The notes under the pieces were generated by a model that worked only from the letters and a program-made list of their open reading frames with translations, was not told the DNA's origin and made no database searches. A stretch of 64,000 nucleotides of DNA from Acidobacteriota bacterium (GTDB lineage: Bacteria; Acidobacteriota; Vicinamibacteria; Vicinamibacterales; CAVVIG01), in NCBI GenBank assembly GCA_016195265.1, contig JACPZW010000037.1, positions 55,965-119,964 of the forward strand, written 5' to 3'. Position numbers and translations under genes: made by a program. This document shows positions 26,995 through 35,848 of the stretch, piece by piece. How positions within the stretch are numbered: position 1 is the stretch's first letter; each line of letters begins with the position of its first letter.

Positions 26995-28794
26995 ATGCAG
27001 CACACATTTGCCGCGCTCGTCGCCTTGGCATTTGTAGGCCGGGGCCTTCTGGCTGCCGATGTAGGCCAGGGCCTTTCGGACCCGGCACATCAGGCGGGTC
27101 CAAAGGACCCGCCCTACGCGTCACTGGCGGGTCCGAAGGACCCGCCCTACTTGTCACAAGCCCCTGGCGGCGTCATCGGTGGCGCACCGAACCAGCCGCA
27201 GGCGCCGACGGCGCCGGGCACGGCGACGCTCCGCGGGCACATCTTCGCCGCGGACAGCGGGCAGCCGCTGCGCAAGGCGCAAGTCCGCATCGTCGCGAAC
27301 GAGATTCGCGAGAACCGCATGACGACGACGGACGCCAACGGCGCGTACGAGTTTGCCGGCGTGCGCGCGGGCCGGTACACGATCTCGGCCGGCAAGGGCA
27401 GCTACGTGACCGTGTCGTACGGCCAGCAGCGCCCGACCGACGCGCCGAAGCCGCTCGAAATTCTCGATCACCAGACGGTCGAGCGCCTCGATCTCTCGCT
27501 GCCCCGCGGCGGCGTGGTCACCGGCCGCATCGTCGACGAGTTCGGCGAGCCCATGTCCGAGGTGGCCGTCGCGGCGCAGCGCTATCAATTCATCCAGGGA
27601 CAGCGTCGTCTCATCCCGTCGGGCCGCACCGTGACGACGAACGACATCGGCGAGTTCCGGCTCTTCGGCATCCCGCCCGGGCAGTACTACATCTCCGCGA
27701 CGTGGCGGAATCCCAATCCGATGAACCCGAACGCAGGCCCTGCCGATCGGACGGCGTACGCGCCCACGTATTTCCCCGGCACGACCAACGCGACTGACGC
27801 GCAGCGCATCGCGCTCGCGGCCGGCCAGGAACTGGACGACCTGGCGATGACGCTGACGCCGATCAAGGCGGCGCGCGTGACGGGAACGGCCACCGGCACG
27901 GACGGCAAGCCGATGACACCCGCCATGATCATCGTGACGCAGTCGAGCGGCGCCGGCGTCTCGCTGTCCAGCGCCGGACAGGTGCGCCCCGACGGGACGT
28001 TCACGATCGCGGGGATCGGGCCCGGCGAGTACACGCTGCGCGCCCAGCGCATGGGCGGCATGCCCGGCGAGGGACCCGAGACGGCCATGGAGACAATCAC
28101 CGTGGCCGGTGCGGACATTTCAGACGTCCACCTCGTCGCGGCCAAACCGTCGACGCTGACCGGGCGCGTGATCGTGGATCTGGCGGCGGTGCAATCATTG
28201 CCGCCGGTGCTGATGATCTCGGTATATCCCGTGAACATGAACGGCATTCCCGCGCCGCCGCCGCCGCCGGCGCGCGTCAACGACGACTTCACGTTCGAGA
28301 CGAAGTCGACGCCCGGGCGCATGCGCCTCACGCTCGGCGGCGGCTTCAACGCGCCGCCGACGGGATGGGCGGTGCGGTCGGTGCGCCTCAACGGCGTGGA
28401 CGTCACGGACGCCGGTGTCGAATTCAAGCCGAATGAAGACATCAGCGGCGTCGAAGTCGAGCTCACCAACAAGCTCACGACGATTTCCGGACTTGTCACG
28501 AACAGCCGCGGCGAGGCGTCGAAGGACTACTCCGCGATCGTCTTCGCGCAGGACAAAGAGAAGTGGGCGGGCAATTCGCGGTATCAGAGCATGAGCCGGC
28601 CCGATCAGGACGGCCGTTTCAAGATCGCCGGGCTGCCGCCTGGCGAGTACTACATCATCGCCGTCGATCGCATCGAGCCCGGGCAGCAGAGCGACCCGGA
28701 CTTCCTGGAAAGCGTCAGGAGTCGAGCGACATCGCTGTCGCTGAACGAAGGAGAGACGAAGACAGTAGACCTCAGACTGAATAGCGCGAGCTGA
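26995..28794 (+). CDS. Secreted carboxypeptidase-regulatory-like domain protein (paralogue 2)
   Basis: 599 residues; the ATG at 26995 is chosen for the signal peptide (MQHTFAALVALAFVGRGLLA) and a GAGGG just upstream. Three or more beta-sandwich repeats follow the same order as in the gene at 25317, for example GVVTGRIVDEFGEPMSEVAV, then FRLFGIPPGQYYIS. Between signal peptide and first domain there is an insertion reading AGPKDPPY twice, translated from palindromic repeats. The 3' end runs into the heptamer repeats. Confidence 0.83.
   Translation: MQHTFAALVALAFVGRGLLAADVGQGLSDPAHQAGPKDPPYASLAGPKDPPYLSQAPGGVIGGAPNQPQAPTAPGTATLRGHIFAADSGQPLRKAQVRIVANEIRENRMTTTDANGAYEFAGVRAGRYTISAGKGSYVTVSYGQQRPTDAPKPLEILDHQTVERLDLSLPRGGVVTGRIVDEFGEPMSEVAVAAQRYQFIQGQRRLIPSGRTVTTNDIGEFRLFGIPPGQYYISATWRNPNPMNPNAGPADRTAYAPTYFPGTTNATDAQRIALAAGQELDDLAMTLTPIKAARVTGTATGTDGKPMTPAMIIVTQSSGAGVSLSSAGQVRPDGTFTIAGIGPGEYTLRAQRMGGMPGEGPETAMETITVAGADISDVHLVAAKPSTLTGRVIVDLAAVQSLPPVLMISVYPVNMNGIPAPPPPPARVNDDFTFETKSTPGRMRLTLGGGFNAPPTGWAVRSVRLNGVDVTDAGVEFKPNEDISGVEVELTNKLTTISGLVTNSRGEASKDYSAIVFAQDKEKWAGNSRYQSMSRPDQDGRFKIAGLPPGEYYIIAVDRIEPGQQSDPDFLESVRSRATSLSLNEGETKTVDLRLNSAS
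27093..27150. repeat. Two in-frame GGCGGGTCC/GGACCCGCC palindromes
   Basis: Copies at 27093-27117 and 27126-27150, each with 9-bp arms, a 3-nt loop and a CTAC tail. Degenerate copies (GTAGGCCGGGGCC and GTAGGCCAGGGCC) lie at 27034 and 27061. All are read through in the same frame and encode AGPKDPPY repeats. Confidence 0.85.
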
Positions 28795-29363
28795 GATTTA
28801 AGATTTCAGAATTCAGATTTCAGATTGAAGTCAGAAGTCAGAAGTCAGAAGTCAGAAGTCAGATTCGATCATCTGACGGCTAGTTCTCCAGACGCTGTCG
28901 GATGGTGATACTCGAGGCGGCGAAGATCGCCGTCAACTGATTCGCTTCATCAAGAAGATGAAACGCCTGTTCGCATTTTGAAATGCCATCCGCGGCCAAG
29001 ATCTCCAGCCAGAACGCGGATTCGTCGGCTTCTTCGAGCACGATTCCAATTCGGGCGGCGAACTCCGCGTCCGAGCGTGACCGGCACGCGGCGCGGTAGT
29101 TCGCGGCAACTCCAGTTGCCGACCGCGACAACTGGCGTCCTATGTCCGTTGCTTCCTCGGTGCGCGGCAGAGTACGCCTAAACGATAGAACCGCAAGGGC
29201 AAACCGCTGTGTTCTGGCCTTCAGCTCTTCGGCCTTGGGATTCGTCATGCCGACGACCTTGCGAGACCCGTGCCAGGTTGAGGAGGTCAGCCCGCGTCCA
29301 ATCTGAAATCAATCTGAAATCTGATTTCAATCTGAAATCTGAACTCTTAAATCTGAAATCTCC
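28794..29363. mobile_element. Candidate element: heptamer inverted repeats flanking an S23/IVP-type gene
   Basis: Left arm 28794-28866 contains (TTCAGAT)n then (AGTCAGA)n units; right arm 29297-29362 contains (AATCTGA)n units, the reverse complement type. They enclose a 122-residue four-helix-bundle gene on the minus strand. The outer 37 bp of the right arm are identical, in reverse orientation, to the left arm at 25145. No transposase or reverse transcriptase is present. That this whole 570-bp unit moves or copies itself is an inference from its bounded structure and its ORF-less relatives. Confidence 0.55.
28880..29248 (-). CDS. Four-helix-bundle protein of the 23S rRNA intervening-sequence (S23/IVP) family
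   Basis: 122 residues. RTQRFALAVLSFRRTLPRT, then IGRQLSRSATGVAANYRAA and FAARIGIVLEEADESAFWLE are the signature segments of the S23/bIVP family, which also includes the Avd accessory proteins of diversity-generating retroelements. Some members are encoded inside 23S rRNA intervening sequences, but many are free-standing as here, and the function of the latter is not established. The neighbours are repeat arms only, and no template repeat or reverse transcriptase is close by. Confidence 0.88.
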   Translation of the reverse strand: MTNPKAEELKARTQRFALAVLSFRRTLPRTEEATDIGRQLSRSATGVAANYRAACRSRSDAEFAARIGIVLEEADESAFWLEILAADGISKCEQAFHLLDEANQLTAIFAASSITIRQRLEN

Positions 29364-29419
29364 TCCGGCGCGTAGAGCTAACAGATACGCGCCGCGCCCC
29401 CGCGGCCAGGAGGTGGTGT

Positions 29420-30781
29420 GTGAAGAAACTTGCGGTACCGGCAATCGCGGTGATGCTCGCGATCGCCTGGACAGGGCCGGGGGCGCTTCGCGCCTCGAGC
29501 CATCGCGAAGCGCCGATGATCAGCCAGGATCCCCTCGCCGACAACACGGACCTCTACGCGTTCGTCAGCCCGCGCAATCCGGACCGGGTGACCCTGATCG
29601 CGAACTTCATCCCGTTCGAGGCGCCGTACGGCGGACCGAACTTCTTCAAGTTCGACGACAACGTCTTGTACGAAATCATGATCGACAACGACGGCGACGC
29701 CGTCGAGGACATCACGTACCAGTTCCGGTTCCAGACGACGGTCGGCAACCCGAATACGTTCCTCTATAACACTGGACCGATCACGTCGCTGACGTCGTCG
29801 AACTGGAGCGTCAAGCAGACCTATTCGATCACGCGCATCGACGGCCCGCGGCGGTCCGGCCGCGCGACGACGATCGCCACGAATCTCCCGACGCCGCCGG
29901 TGAACGTTGGTAGCCGGTCGACGCCGAACTATGAAGCGCTCGCGGCCGCCGCCGTCCAGCAACTGCCCAACAACTCGCAGGTATTTGCCGGCCAGCGCGA
30001 CGATCCGTTCTTCGTCGAGCTGAACATCTTCGATCTGCTCGGCGTGCCGCCGGTCAACGCGCACCCGACCGATTCGCTGGCGGGCTTCAACGTCCACACG
30101 ATTGCGCTCGAAGTGCCGATTGCCTCGCTCACGCGCAGCGGCACGCGCCCCGGCGTCGCCAGCGATCCCAGCGCCGTGATTGGCGTCTGGTCGACCGCCA
30201 GCCGTCCGTCCGTGACCAGCCGCGGCGGCGGACAGGAAAAGTACTCCGACCGCTACGTCCAGGTCTCGCGCCTCGGCAATCCGCTCGTCAACGAAGTCGT
30301 GATTCCGCGCGGGACGAAGGACGTGTTCAACGCATTGCAGCCAACGGGCGACGGCGCGGCGCTGTCGTTTGTGACCGATCCGGAGGTCCCCAAGCTGCTC
30401 AACGCGCTCTTCGGCGTCGTCTCCCCGCCGGCGCCGCGCAACGATCTCGTCACGATCTTTCTGACAGGCATTCCGGGACTGAACCAGCCGCCGAACGTGA
30501 CGCCGTCCGAGATGCTTCGGCTCAATGTCGCGATTCCGCCGACCGCCAATCCGAATCCGCTGGGCGTGCTCGGCGGCGACGTGCAGGGCTTCCCCAACGG
30601 CCGGCGTCTGGCCGACGACGTCGTGGACATCGCGCTAAGGGCGATGGCCGGCGCGACCGTCCTCACGCCAACGTTCAACAAAGGCATCAACGCGCAGCTC
30701 GGCGATGGCGTGAACGCCAACGACAGGCCGTTTCTCGACGTGTTCCCGTATGTCGCGACGCCGTACGCCGGCAACAAGTAG
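29420..30781 (+). CDS. DUF4331 secreted protein
   Basis: 453 residues from a GTG start with a strong AGGAGG at 29408-29413. The signal peptide ends at ALRAS and is followed by the family hallmark SSHREAPMISQDPLADNTDLYAF. The remainder is beta-rich, with TIALEVPIASL and DVFPYVATPYAGN near the end. DUF4331 proteins are exported and of unknown function. It heads a four-gene plus-strand cluster with an outer-membrane protein, a TPR protein and a HupE-like protein. Confidence 0.92.
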   Translation: MKKLAVPAIAVMLAIAWTGPGALRASSHREAPMISQDPLADNTDLYAFVSPRNPDRVTLIANFIPFEAPYGGPNFFKFDDNVLYEIMIDNDGDAVEDITYQFRFQTTVGNPNTFLYNTGPITSLTSSNWSVKQTYSITRIDGPRRSGRATTIATNLPTPPVNVGSRSTPNYEALAAAAVQQLPNNSQVFAGQRDDPFFVELNIFDLLGVPPVNAHPTDSLAGFNVHTIALEVPIASLTRSGTRPGVASDPSAVIGVWSTASRPSVTSRGGGQEKYSDRYVQVSRLGNPLVNEVVIPRGTKDVFNALQPTGDGAALSFVTDPEVPKLLNALFGVVSPPAPRNDLVTIFLTGIPGLNQPPNVTPSEMLRLNVAIPPTANPNPLGVLGGDVQGFPNGRRLADDVVDIALRAMAGATVLTPTFNKGINAQLGDGVNANDRPFLDVFPYVATPYAGNK

Positions 30782-30787
30782 AGGTCG

Positions 30788-31402
30788 ATGACCATGAAAA
30801 CGCCTGTAATGGATGTCATGAAGAAGGCCGCGGCCGTTCTGTTCGGCGGCGCGCTGCTGCTGGCGATGCCAACGTCGGCGCACGCCGCCGACTGGTTCAG
30901 CCGGACTGACTGGTTCGTCTCGCCGTTCACCAGTACGCAGACGGGCGGCGACTCGCCGATTACGAGCCCTGGCGTCGGCGTGTCCGGGGGCTGGATGGGC
31001 AGCCGGATCGGCGGCGAAGTCGACTTCGGCTACGCGCCGGAGTTCTTCGACCAGAACGGCTTCGTCACCAATCGCCGGATGATCACCGTGATGGGGAACG
31101 CCATCGCGCCCCTGCCCTGGATCAGCACTTCCGCGATCAAACCGTACGTGGTCGGCGGCGTCGGCGTGCTCAAGCCCAGGCTCTCGGAGGCCGGCGATTT
31201 CTTCGCGCTCGACGCGAGGAAATTCGGCATGGATCTCGGCGGCGGCGCGATGGTGTGGGCGAACCCGCACGTCGGCGTGCGTGGCGACGCGCGCTACTTC
31301 CGGGGTCTGCGTAAGAGCGACGCCGACACGAACAACTTCGGTCTTGACCTGTCGACGTTCCACTTCTGGCGCATCTCGGCGGGCCTCGTGACGAAGTTCT
31401 GA
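30788..31402 (+). CDS. Outer-membrane beta-barrel protein
   Basis: 204 residues. After a signal peptide ending TSAHA, the sequence shows alternating short beta strands (GVGVSGGWMGSRIGGEVDFG, IKPYVVGGVGVLKP) and ends in phenylalanine (GLVTKF), the usual outer-membrane insertion signal. Its size and pattern match OmpA-like/OprF-type eight-stranded barrels. It lies six bases after the DUF4331 gene. Confidence 0.82.
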   Translation: MTMKTPVMDVMKKAAAVLFGGALLLAMPTSAHAADWFSRTDWFVSPFTSTQTGGDSPITSPGVGVSGGWMGSRIGGEVDFGYAPEFFDQNGFVTNRRMITVMGNAIAPLPWISTSAIKPYVVGGVGVLKPRLSEAGDFFALDARKFGMDLGGGAMVWANPHVGVRGDARYFRGLRKSDADTNNFGLDLSTFHFWRISAGLVTKF

Positions 31403-31409
31403 GGCGGTC

Positions 31410-32639
31410 ATGACGTTGAGCACGCGACGGATCCCGGCGGCGGCGTGGCTCGGCGCGGCGGCGCTGCTGGTCGCGGCGGGGCTCTGGATCGCGCGGGCTC
31501 GAACGCCCGCCCTGTCGCGGCCACTGCCGCCGCTCGAAACACCCGGTGCGCCGGGCACCGCGCGTGCCGACCTCGATCGCACGATCGAGGCGATGGACGC
31601 GCGCCTGGCGCGCCGGCCCGACGATGGCGCGGCGGCCGTCACGCTGGCCGATGTGTTGATCCGGCAAACTCGCGTCACGGGCAACGCGGGCCTGGCGCTC
31701 CGCGCGGAGTCGGCGCTGACCATCGTGCTCAAGAGCGAGCCGATGGACTACGACGCGCGGCGCATGCTCGCGGCGGTCTATCTCTCCCAGCATCGCTTCC
31801 GCGACGCGATTCGGGAAGCCGAACGTTGCCGGCAGACGCGCGCGAACGATGCCTGGACGTTCGGCGTGCTCGGCGACGCGCACCTCGAGCTGGGCGAATA
31901 CGACGCGGCGTTCGAGGCGTTCGACCGGATGGCCGCGCTCAAACCGAACGCGGCGTCCTACGCGCGCGCGTCGTACGCGAGAGAACTGCAGGGTGACCTC
32001 GACGGCGCGCTGCGCCTCATGCAGATGTCCGCCGAAGCCACAGGTCCCCAGGATCAGGAGTCGCTGGCGTGGCACTACGCGCAGATCGGCCACCTGCAGT
32101 TCGAAATCGGGGATCTCGATGCCGCGCGCCGCGCGTACGAGCACGCAGACTTCGTGTTCGCCGGTCATCCGTTCGCCGCCGACGGTCTGGCGCGCGTGGA
32201 AGCCGCGCGAGGTCATCAGGCCGCCGCGCTCGATATCGTCCTGAAGCGGCTGCAGCGCGCTCCGTCGCCCGATGACGCCGCGTTCGCGGGCGACCTCCTC
32301 GACGAGCTTGGACGCCGCGACGAAGCCGAGCGGCAGTACATGCTCGCCGAAGCCGGCTGGCGCGTCGACGCGCCCGACCCCGCGAAGCTCGCGCGCTTCC
32401 TCGCCGAGCATCATCGGCATGTCGACGAGGCCGTCCGTCTCGCGGAGGAGGCCGCCACGGTACGCCACGACATCTTCACCGACGACGCGCTCGCATGGGC
32501 GTACTTCGCGCAAGGCCGCGTGGCGGACGCACAGGGCGCGATCGCGCGCGCGGTCCGCACGGGCACACGCGACCGCGACATCCGCCGGCACGCCGCTGTG
32601 ATTGCCCGGGCGGGCGCCGACCGCGTGGCGCGGCGATGA
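31410..32639 (+). CDS. TPR-repeat protein with N-terminal membrane anchor
   Basis: 409 residues. An N-terminal hydrophobic helix (AAWLGAAALLVAAGLWIARA) is followed by tandem tetratricopeptide repeats, for example AWTFGVLGDAHLELGEYDAA and YAQIGHLQFEIGDLDAARRA. It should be a periplasm-facing scaffold for the cluster's other exported proteins. Its stop codon overlaps the next start codon (ATGA). Confidence 0.87.
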   Translation: MTLSTRRIPAAAWLGAAALLVAAGLWIARARTPALSRPLPPLETPGAPGTARADLDRTIEAMDARLARRPDDGAAAVTLADVLIRQTRVTGNAGLALRAESALTIVLKSEPMDYDARRMLAAVYLSQHRFRDAIREAERCRQTRANDAWTFGVLGDAHLELGEYDAAFEAFDRMAALKPNAASYARASYARELQGDLDGALRLMQMSAEATGPQDQESLAWHYAQIGHLQFEIGDLDAARRAYEHADFVFAGHPFAADGLARVEAARGHQAAALDIVLKRLQRAPSPDDAAFAGDLLDELGRRDEAERQYMLAEAGWRVDAPDPAKLARFLAEHHRHVDEAVRLAEEAATVRHDIFTDDALAWAYFAQGRVADAQGAIARAVRTGTRDRDIRRHAAVIARAGADRVARR

Positions 32640-33160
32640 TTCGGCGTCACGTGGCCGCCGCGGCGCTCATCGGTCTCGCGGCCGTCTGCCGGCCGGCGCT
32701 GGCGCACCCCCCGGGCACGACGGTGGTGGATCTGACCGTGCGCGATGGCCGCTTTGAAGCGGATCTGACGATCGACGCCGAAGCGCTTCGTCTCAAAGAA
32801 GCCGCACTCGGACGGCCGGTCGCCGATCTGGTCGCGCTCGTGTTCGACGGCGTCGCGGTTCAGGCGGCGGCGCAGACGACGACGTCGCCGGACGGACAGA
32901 CGGCGCTCGTCAGGCTCACGGGTGTCACGCCCCCGGGCGCGACCAGCGTGACGTGGCGTTCGGCGCTCGTTTACGGAGCGTATCTGGTGTCAATCAGGGA
33001 AGAAGGGTCCGCGCCAGTGGTGCAATGGCTGCAGGGGCCGCAGGCAAGCAGGCCGTATCAACTGCATCCGCGGCAGGACTCGGGCGCGCGAAACAGCGTC
33101 ATCTTCGCCCTCGCGCTCGCGGCATCGTCGCTCTTGATTCCGCGATCGGCAAGAGGTTGA
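32636..33160 (+). CDS. HupE/UreJ-like protein, apparently lacking its C-terminal membrane domain
   Basis: 174 residues with a signal peptide ending PALAH. A beta-sandwich-like region (TVVDLTVRDGRFEADLTIDA) resembles the N-terminal part of HupE/UreJ_2-type membrane proteins that often accompany DUF4331 genes. Those proteins continue with five or six helices; here only one hydrophobic stretch (FALALAASSLLI) is left before the stop. Either the gene is truncated or the assignment is wrong. I have not found the missing half in another frame. Confidence 0.55.
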   Translation: MIRRHVAAAALIGLAAVCRPALAHPPGTTVVDLTVRDGRFEADLTIDAEALRLKEAALGRPVADLVALVFDGVAVQAAAQTTTSPDGQTALVRLTGVTPPGATSVTWRSALVYGAYLVSIREEGSAPVVQWLQGPQASRPYQLHPRQDSGARNSVIFALALAASSLLIPRSARG

Positions 33161-33202
33161 GACTTCAGATCTATCGGTCGTCGCGTCCGTGGCCGCAGCG
33201 TG

Positions 33203-34195
33203 TCAGAACGCGTCACCTCGCCAATACATCACGTCCTCGGCGCAAAGGCTTCCCGCGGCTTCTCCCGCGGGCGAGAGCGGTTTCATCATCATGATCTCGT
33301 GCGCCGGCGCTTCGCCGACGATCTCAATCTGCTGCGGACGGAATCCGGACGGCAGCCAGCCGCGAATCGTGGGGCGGCGTTCGGCGGGATCGCGCGCCAC
33401 GAGGGCCTGGAGAATCGCGCCCACGCGCGCGCCGGTCGGATCGCGGTCGCCACATTCTTCCAGCGTCCACACGACGCCGCTCGCCGTTCGATTTACGCCG
33501 ACGACGACATACGCGACGGCGGACGAACCTTCTTCCGCGGCGAAGAAGTGCAGCTCGCGCGCGCCGGCGGGCCCGAGGCCGGCGAGCAGCCGTTTCTTCG
33601 CGATGGCGTACTGGATCAGATCGCGATCGCGGTTGAGATGAAAGCGGAACGGTTCCGCGCGCGTCTGGGCGAGCGCGGCGAGCACCGCGAAGTCGCGATC
33701 GTCGCCGCCGCGGACCCACGTCGCCGGCGCGCCGTACCGGGTCGATTCGATGACGCGAATCTGTTGCTCTGATGTCGCGACCGGGACGAACCCGAGCCGC
33801 GCGTAATAGTCGGGACCGATTTCCGAGAACAGCAGCGCAACATCTGCCATGTACGCGCCGTCCGCCGACACGCGTTCCAGCAGCCGCTCGATCAGCTCTT
33901 TCGCCGCGCCGCGCTTCCGCTGTGCGGGCTGCGTGAAGACGGCGCCGATCCCAGCGACCCGAATCGCGCGGCCGTCGAGCGTCGCATCGAACGTGTACAG
34001 CTTCGCGCTCGCACGCACGTCGCCGCGATCGACCAGCGCGAGGCGCGACAGACGCGCGCGGCCCCACGGCGTCGCCAGCTGCGCCGTGTAATAACGCGCG
34101 TGCGCCCGGCGATCCAGGCCTTCGCCCCAAATCTCGTGCGTGGCGTCGAGGATCTGCTCGAGGAGAGGCCCCTCAGCGATGGCAAGTTCTGCCAT
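33203..34195 (-). CDS. GNAT-family N-acetyltransferase
   Basis: 330 residues. The N-terminal half has a GNAT core with VAGIGAVFTQPAQRKRGAAK as the acetyl-CoA-binding region and PDYYARLGFVPV as the last strand motif. The C-terminal half resembles the second domain of Eis-like or two-domain GNATs (LIQYAIAKKRLLAGLG). The acceptor substrate is unknown. It is convergent with the HupE-like gene and divergent from the DUF1800 gene. Confidence 0.83.
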   Translation of the reverse strand: MAELAIAEGPLLEQILDATHEIWGEGLDRRAHARYYTAQLATPWGRARLSRLALVDRGDVRASAKLYTFDATLDGRAIRVAGIGAVFTQPAQRKRGAAKELIERLLERVSADGAYMADVALLFSEIGPDYYARLGFVPVATSEQQIRVIESTRYGAPATWVRGGDDRDFAVLAALAQTRAEPFRFHLNRDRDLIQYAIAKKRLLAGLGPAGARELHFFAAEEGSSAVAYVVVGVNRTASGVVWTLEECGDRDPTGARVGAILQALVARDPAERRPTIRGWLPSGFRPQQIEIVGEAPAHEIMMMKPLSPAGEAAGSLCAEDVMYWRGDAF

Positions 34196-34275
34196 GTCGG
34201 CCGGGCGATTGTATGGCAGTTTGTAACATCCGACGGGTCTCCCCGGTCTAACCGGAGCAGTTGGGAGAGGTGCTG

Positions 34276-35805
34276 ATGAACCGCCGGAGCCCTTCTGTTC
34301 TCTTTTTTGCCACAGTCGTTGCCGCGCTCGCTCTGTACGGGGGACGGGAGTCGGTACAGGGACTCCCTTCCCCTCCTGATCAGGCGATCGTTCACGTGCT
34401 GAACCGGATCGGCTACGGACCCCGGCCGGGCGACGTCGATCGCGTCCGAGCCATCGGCCTGCAACGGTACGTCGACGAGCAGCTCCATCCCGATCGCATT
34501 CCCGACAGCACTCTCACGGCGCGGCTCGCGCCGCTGACGACGGTCGCGCTGAGCTCGCGTGAGATCGCCGAACGGTACGAACTGCCGACGATCGAAGCCC
34601 GGCAGGAGCGAAAGCAGAACGCAGCGGATGCCGCCGCGAACCCGTCGGATCCGCCGGTCGTGGATCCGGTCCAGCAGAAAGCCAACAGCCTGGTGCTCGA
34701 ACTCGGCGAGCAGAAGCTGCTGCGCGCGGTCTACAGCGAGCGGCAGCTGCAGGAAGTCCTCGTCGATTTCTGGTTCAACCACTTCAACGTGGATGCTCGC
34801 AAAGGCCGCGATCGCTTCATGGTGACGGAATACGAGCGCGACACGATCCGGCCGCATGTGTTCGGCTCGTTTCGCGAGTTGCTCGGCGCGACGGCGAAAA
34901 GCCCCGCGATGCTTTTCTATCTCGACAACTGGATGAGCACCGATCCCAACGGCCCTCATCCCGAGTTCCGGCCACCGGCGATGGTCGGCGGCCGGCACGG
35001 CGGCGCCATGTTCCTGCCGATCCCTCAGCGTCCGCTGGGACCAGGGGCCCCCGGAGTGAAAAACGGCCTCAACGAGAACTACGGCCGCGAGTTGATGGAG
35101 CTGCACACGCTCGGCGTCGACGGCGGCTACACGCAGAGGGACGTCACCGAGATCGCGCGCGCGTTCACCGGCTGGACGATGCCGAATCCGCGTCAGGGGA
35201 ACGGCTTCACGTTCGATCCGCGGCTCCACGATCCCGGCGAAAAGATCGTGCTCGGCCATGTGATCAAGGCGGGCGGCGGCGAGTCGGACGGCGGGAAGAT
35301 CCTCGACATCCTCGCGCAGCATCCATCTACCGCGACGTTCATCGCGACGAAGCTCGTCCGCCGGTTCGTGAGCGACACGCCGCCGCCCGGGCTCGTTGCC
35401 CGCGTTGCTGCGCGCTTCCGCGACACTCACGGCGATCTTCGCGAGGTGACTCGCACGATTCTGATGTCACCGGAGTTCCTGTCGCCGGAGACGTTCAACG
35501 CGAAGGTGAAGACGCCGCTCGAATTCCTCGCGAGCGCCGTACGCGCGACCGGCGCGGACGTGCAGGACGCGCTCCCGCTCGTGCGCACGCTGCAGCAGCT
35601 CGGCATGCCGCTCTATCAGTGCCAGCCGCCGACCGGCTACAAGGACACAGCCGGCGCGTGGGTGAACGCCGGCGCGCTCGTCAGCCGCATGAACTTCGCG
35701 ACACGGCTCGCCGACAGCAAGGTGCCAGGGACGATTCTCACGGGCGACGGACCGACGAACGAATTGGCATTGCGCCTCGGCGGCCCGGAGTTCCAAAGAA
35801 GATGA
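34276..35805 (+). CDS. DUF1800 family protein
   Basis: 509 residues from the ATG at 34276, which has GAGAGG eight bases upstream; a TTG at 34261 is less likely. The signal or anchor segment is followed by HVLNRIGYGPRPGDVDRVRAIG, VDFWFNHFNVDARKG, RELMELHTLGVDGGYTQRDV and AFTGWTM, all diagnostic. DUF1800 proteins are always found beside a DUF1501 protein, as here, and are exported proteins of unknown function. Confidence 0.92.
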   Translation: MNRRSPSVLFFATVVAALALYGGRESVQGLPSPPDQAIVHVLNRIGYGPRPGDVDRVRAIGLQRYVDEQLHPDRIPDSTLTARLAPLTTVALSSREIAERYELPTIEARQERKQNAADAAANPSDPPVVDPVQQKANSLVLELGEQKLLRAVYSERQLQEVLVDFWFNHFNVDARKGRDRFMVTEYERDTIRPHVFGSFRELLGATAKSPAMLFYLDNWMSTDPNGPHPEFRPPAMVGGRHGGAMFLPIPQRPLGPGAPGVKNGLNENYGRELMELHTLGVDGGYTQRDVTEIARAFTGWTMPNPRQGNGFTFDPRLHDPGEKIVLGHVIKAGGGESDGGKILDILAQHPSTATFIATKLVRRFVSDTPPPGLVARVAARFRDTHGDLREVTRTILMSPEFLSPETFNAKVKTPLEFLASAVRATGADVQDALPLVRTLQQLGMPLYQCQPPTGYKDTAGAWVNAGALVSRMNFATRLADSKVPGTILTGDGPTNELALRLGGPEFQRR

Positions 35806-35810
35806 GATTG

Positions 35811-35839
35811 CAGATTTCAGAGTTCGGATTTCAGATTGG
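35811..35839. repeat. Heptamer array H (TTCAGAT type)
   Basis: About four units (GATTGCA, GATTTCA, GAGTTCG, GATTTCA) fill most of the 43-bp gap between the DUF1800 stop and the DUF1501 start. The downstream gene has GGGGGC as its only possible ribosome binding site. Confidence 0.75.
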
Positions 35840-35848
35840 GGGCCGCTC

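Noticed and set aside
28794..29363. CRISPR array or diversity-generating retroelement
   Set aside because: Repeat units are 7 bp with no spacers; no reverse transcriptase and no template/variable repeat pair is present near the Avd-like gene.
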